Assembly (NCBI GenBank): GCA_951800555.1
Contig: CATOJU010000048.1
Coordinates: 1-7,003, forward strand
Direction of reading: 5' to 3'
Source of the DNA: an uncultured Rickettsiales bacterium
GTDB taxonomy: Bacteria > Pseudomonadota > Alphaproteobacteria > Rickettsiales > UBA1997
Length of the DNA: 7,003 bases
Position numbers and translations under genes: made by a program. The notes beneath the pieces were generated by a model that saw nothing but the letters and a program-made list of their open reading frames with translations, was not told the origin of the DNA and did no database searches. Shown here piece by piece: positions 6,843 through 7,003 of this stretch; position 1 is the first letter of the stretch, and each line of letters begins with the position of its first letter.

Positions 6843-6866
6843 AACCACCAGCTAAGCTGGTGGGTT
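6843..6866 (+). terminator. Strong G+C hairpin: IS200/IS605 right-end hairpin or rho-independent terminator
   Basis: AACCACCAGC (6843-6852) pairs with GCTGGTGG-GTT (6856-6866, one bulged G) around loop TAA. It is the most stable hairpin in the window and stands 72 bases after the transposase fragment. GGGTTTT follows, a modest T run. The context fits the subterminal right-end hairpin that TnpA recognises as single-stranded DNA; it would also stop transcription. Confidence 0.65.
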
Positions 6867-6990
6867 GGGTTTTCATTCCACTACAGTTTGCCGAAACAAA
6901 GTGAAGGAAACTTGTTTAGTGGGATCTCCTAATAGTTCCTTAAGAAATAAATTAGCTATGTTCAATAGAAAAAACAAAAGCTTCGGCTAG
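6856..6990 (+). other. Short open frame, possible relic of a transposon gene 3' end
   Basis: Reading from 6856 gives 44 codons and ends at TAG 6988-6990; a stop lies just before it at 6853 and there is no good start (the only ATG is at 6958). The product contains TTVCRNKVKETCLVGSPNSS and ends NRKNKSFG. Its position next to an IS200/IS605 end and its G+C-richer base use would suit the tail of a tnpB-type gene, but no TnpB catalytic motif or zinc ribbon is present, so the assignment is a guess. Confidence 0.2.
6878..6922 (+). repeat. Imperfect long stem-loop in a G+C-richer segment
   Basis: CCACTA (6878-6883) pairs with TAGTGG (6917-6922). Inside it CAGTTT (6884-6889) pairs with AAAC-T-TG (6908-6914, one bulged T). 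The loop contains a GTTT-GCCG-AAAC mini-hairpin option. It could be part of a transposon-encoded structured RNA or a right end of another IS605-type element. I do not recognise a known RNA family. Confidence 0.4.
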
Positions 6991-6999
6991 AAGTTTTAA
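6973..6999 (+). repeat. Small UUCG-capped hairpin near the window end
   Basis: AGC-TTCG-GCT (6979-6988) is capped by a stable TTCG tetraloop. Outer AAAAC (position about 6970-6974) and GTTTT (about 6993-6997) could extend it across internal loops. It may be a terminator or another element end. The window stops too soon to judge what it serves. Confidence 0.3.
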
Positions 7000-7003
7000 T
7001 TCT

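Larger units (their letters stand above)
6135..6873 (+). mobile_element. Composite remnant of two IS200/IS605-family insertion sequences
   Basis: Two transposase remnants in the same orientation are followed by a hairpin-bearing right-end region. IS200/IS605 elements lack terminal inverted repeats and target duplications; their ends are subterminal hairpins. The hairpin at 6843-6866 is a good candidate for the right end of the second element. No left-end hairpin could be assigned with confidence, so the limits given are those of the recognisable pieces and not true ends. Confidence 0.6.

Noticed and set aside
1..7003. CRISPR array, toxin-antitoxin pair or defence island
   Set aside because: No regularly spaced repeats, no paired small ORFs and no defence-domain motifs were seen on either strand.

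Overview
The window is a very A+T-rich stretch (about three quarters A+T by eye) of a bacterial chromosome. GatB reads closest to alphaproteobacterial, Rickettsiales-like GatB (for example the stretch around 'VFDRKNYFYADLPQGYQ'). Together with the base composition, long decaying spacers, dead IS200/IS605 remnants and an isolated housekeeping gene, it suggests a host-associated or intracellular alphaproteobacterium. This placement is inference from composition and one protein; no species is claimed.

Layout, left to right. (1) Positions 1-2533: the 3' part of a large plus-strand gene that is open at the left edge. It encodes tandem alpha-helical repeats of about 36-40 residues followed by a PPP/calcineurin-like metallophosphoesterase domain. 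This is the most unusual gene here and a candidate host-interaction protein. (2) 2534-3133: about 600 bases without a convincing gene, starting with two inverted repeats just after the phosphoesterase gene. (3) 3134-4588: gatB, without gatA or gatC beside it. (4) 4610-4685: a proline tRNA gene with anticodon CGG and encoded CCA, 21 bases after gatB and probably co-transcribed with it. (5) 4815-5885, minus strand: a polysaccharide pyruvyl transferase family protein, converging on gatB-tRNA across a 129-base spacer with an A+T inverted repeat. (6) 5886-6134: A+T-rich spacer. (7) 6135-6770: remnants of two different IS200/IS605 TnpA transposases joined head to tail. The first is full of frameshifts and stops; the second is an intact C-terminal part. 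(8) 6771-7003: a G+C-richer tail with a strong hairpin typical of an IS200/IS605 right end or a terminator, a second imperfect stem-loop, and a short open frame that may be the relic of another transposon gene.

The genes do not form one pathway. gatB and the tRNA serve translation (transamidation of Glu-tRNA(Gln)/Asp-tRNA(Asn), and proline decoding). The pyruvyl transferase homologue points to surface glycan modification. The phosphoesterase-repeat protein probably acts on a phosphorylated substrate, possibly in the host. The transposase remnants mark the right part as a site of repeated insertion and decay. I do not see a CRISPR array, toxin-antitoxin pair, phage module or recognised defence system.
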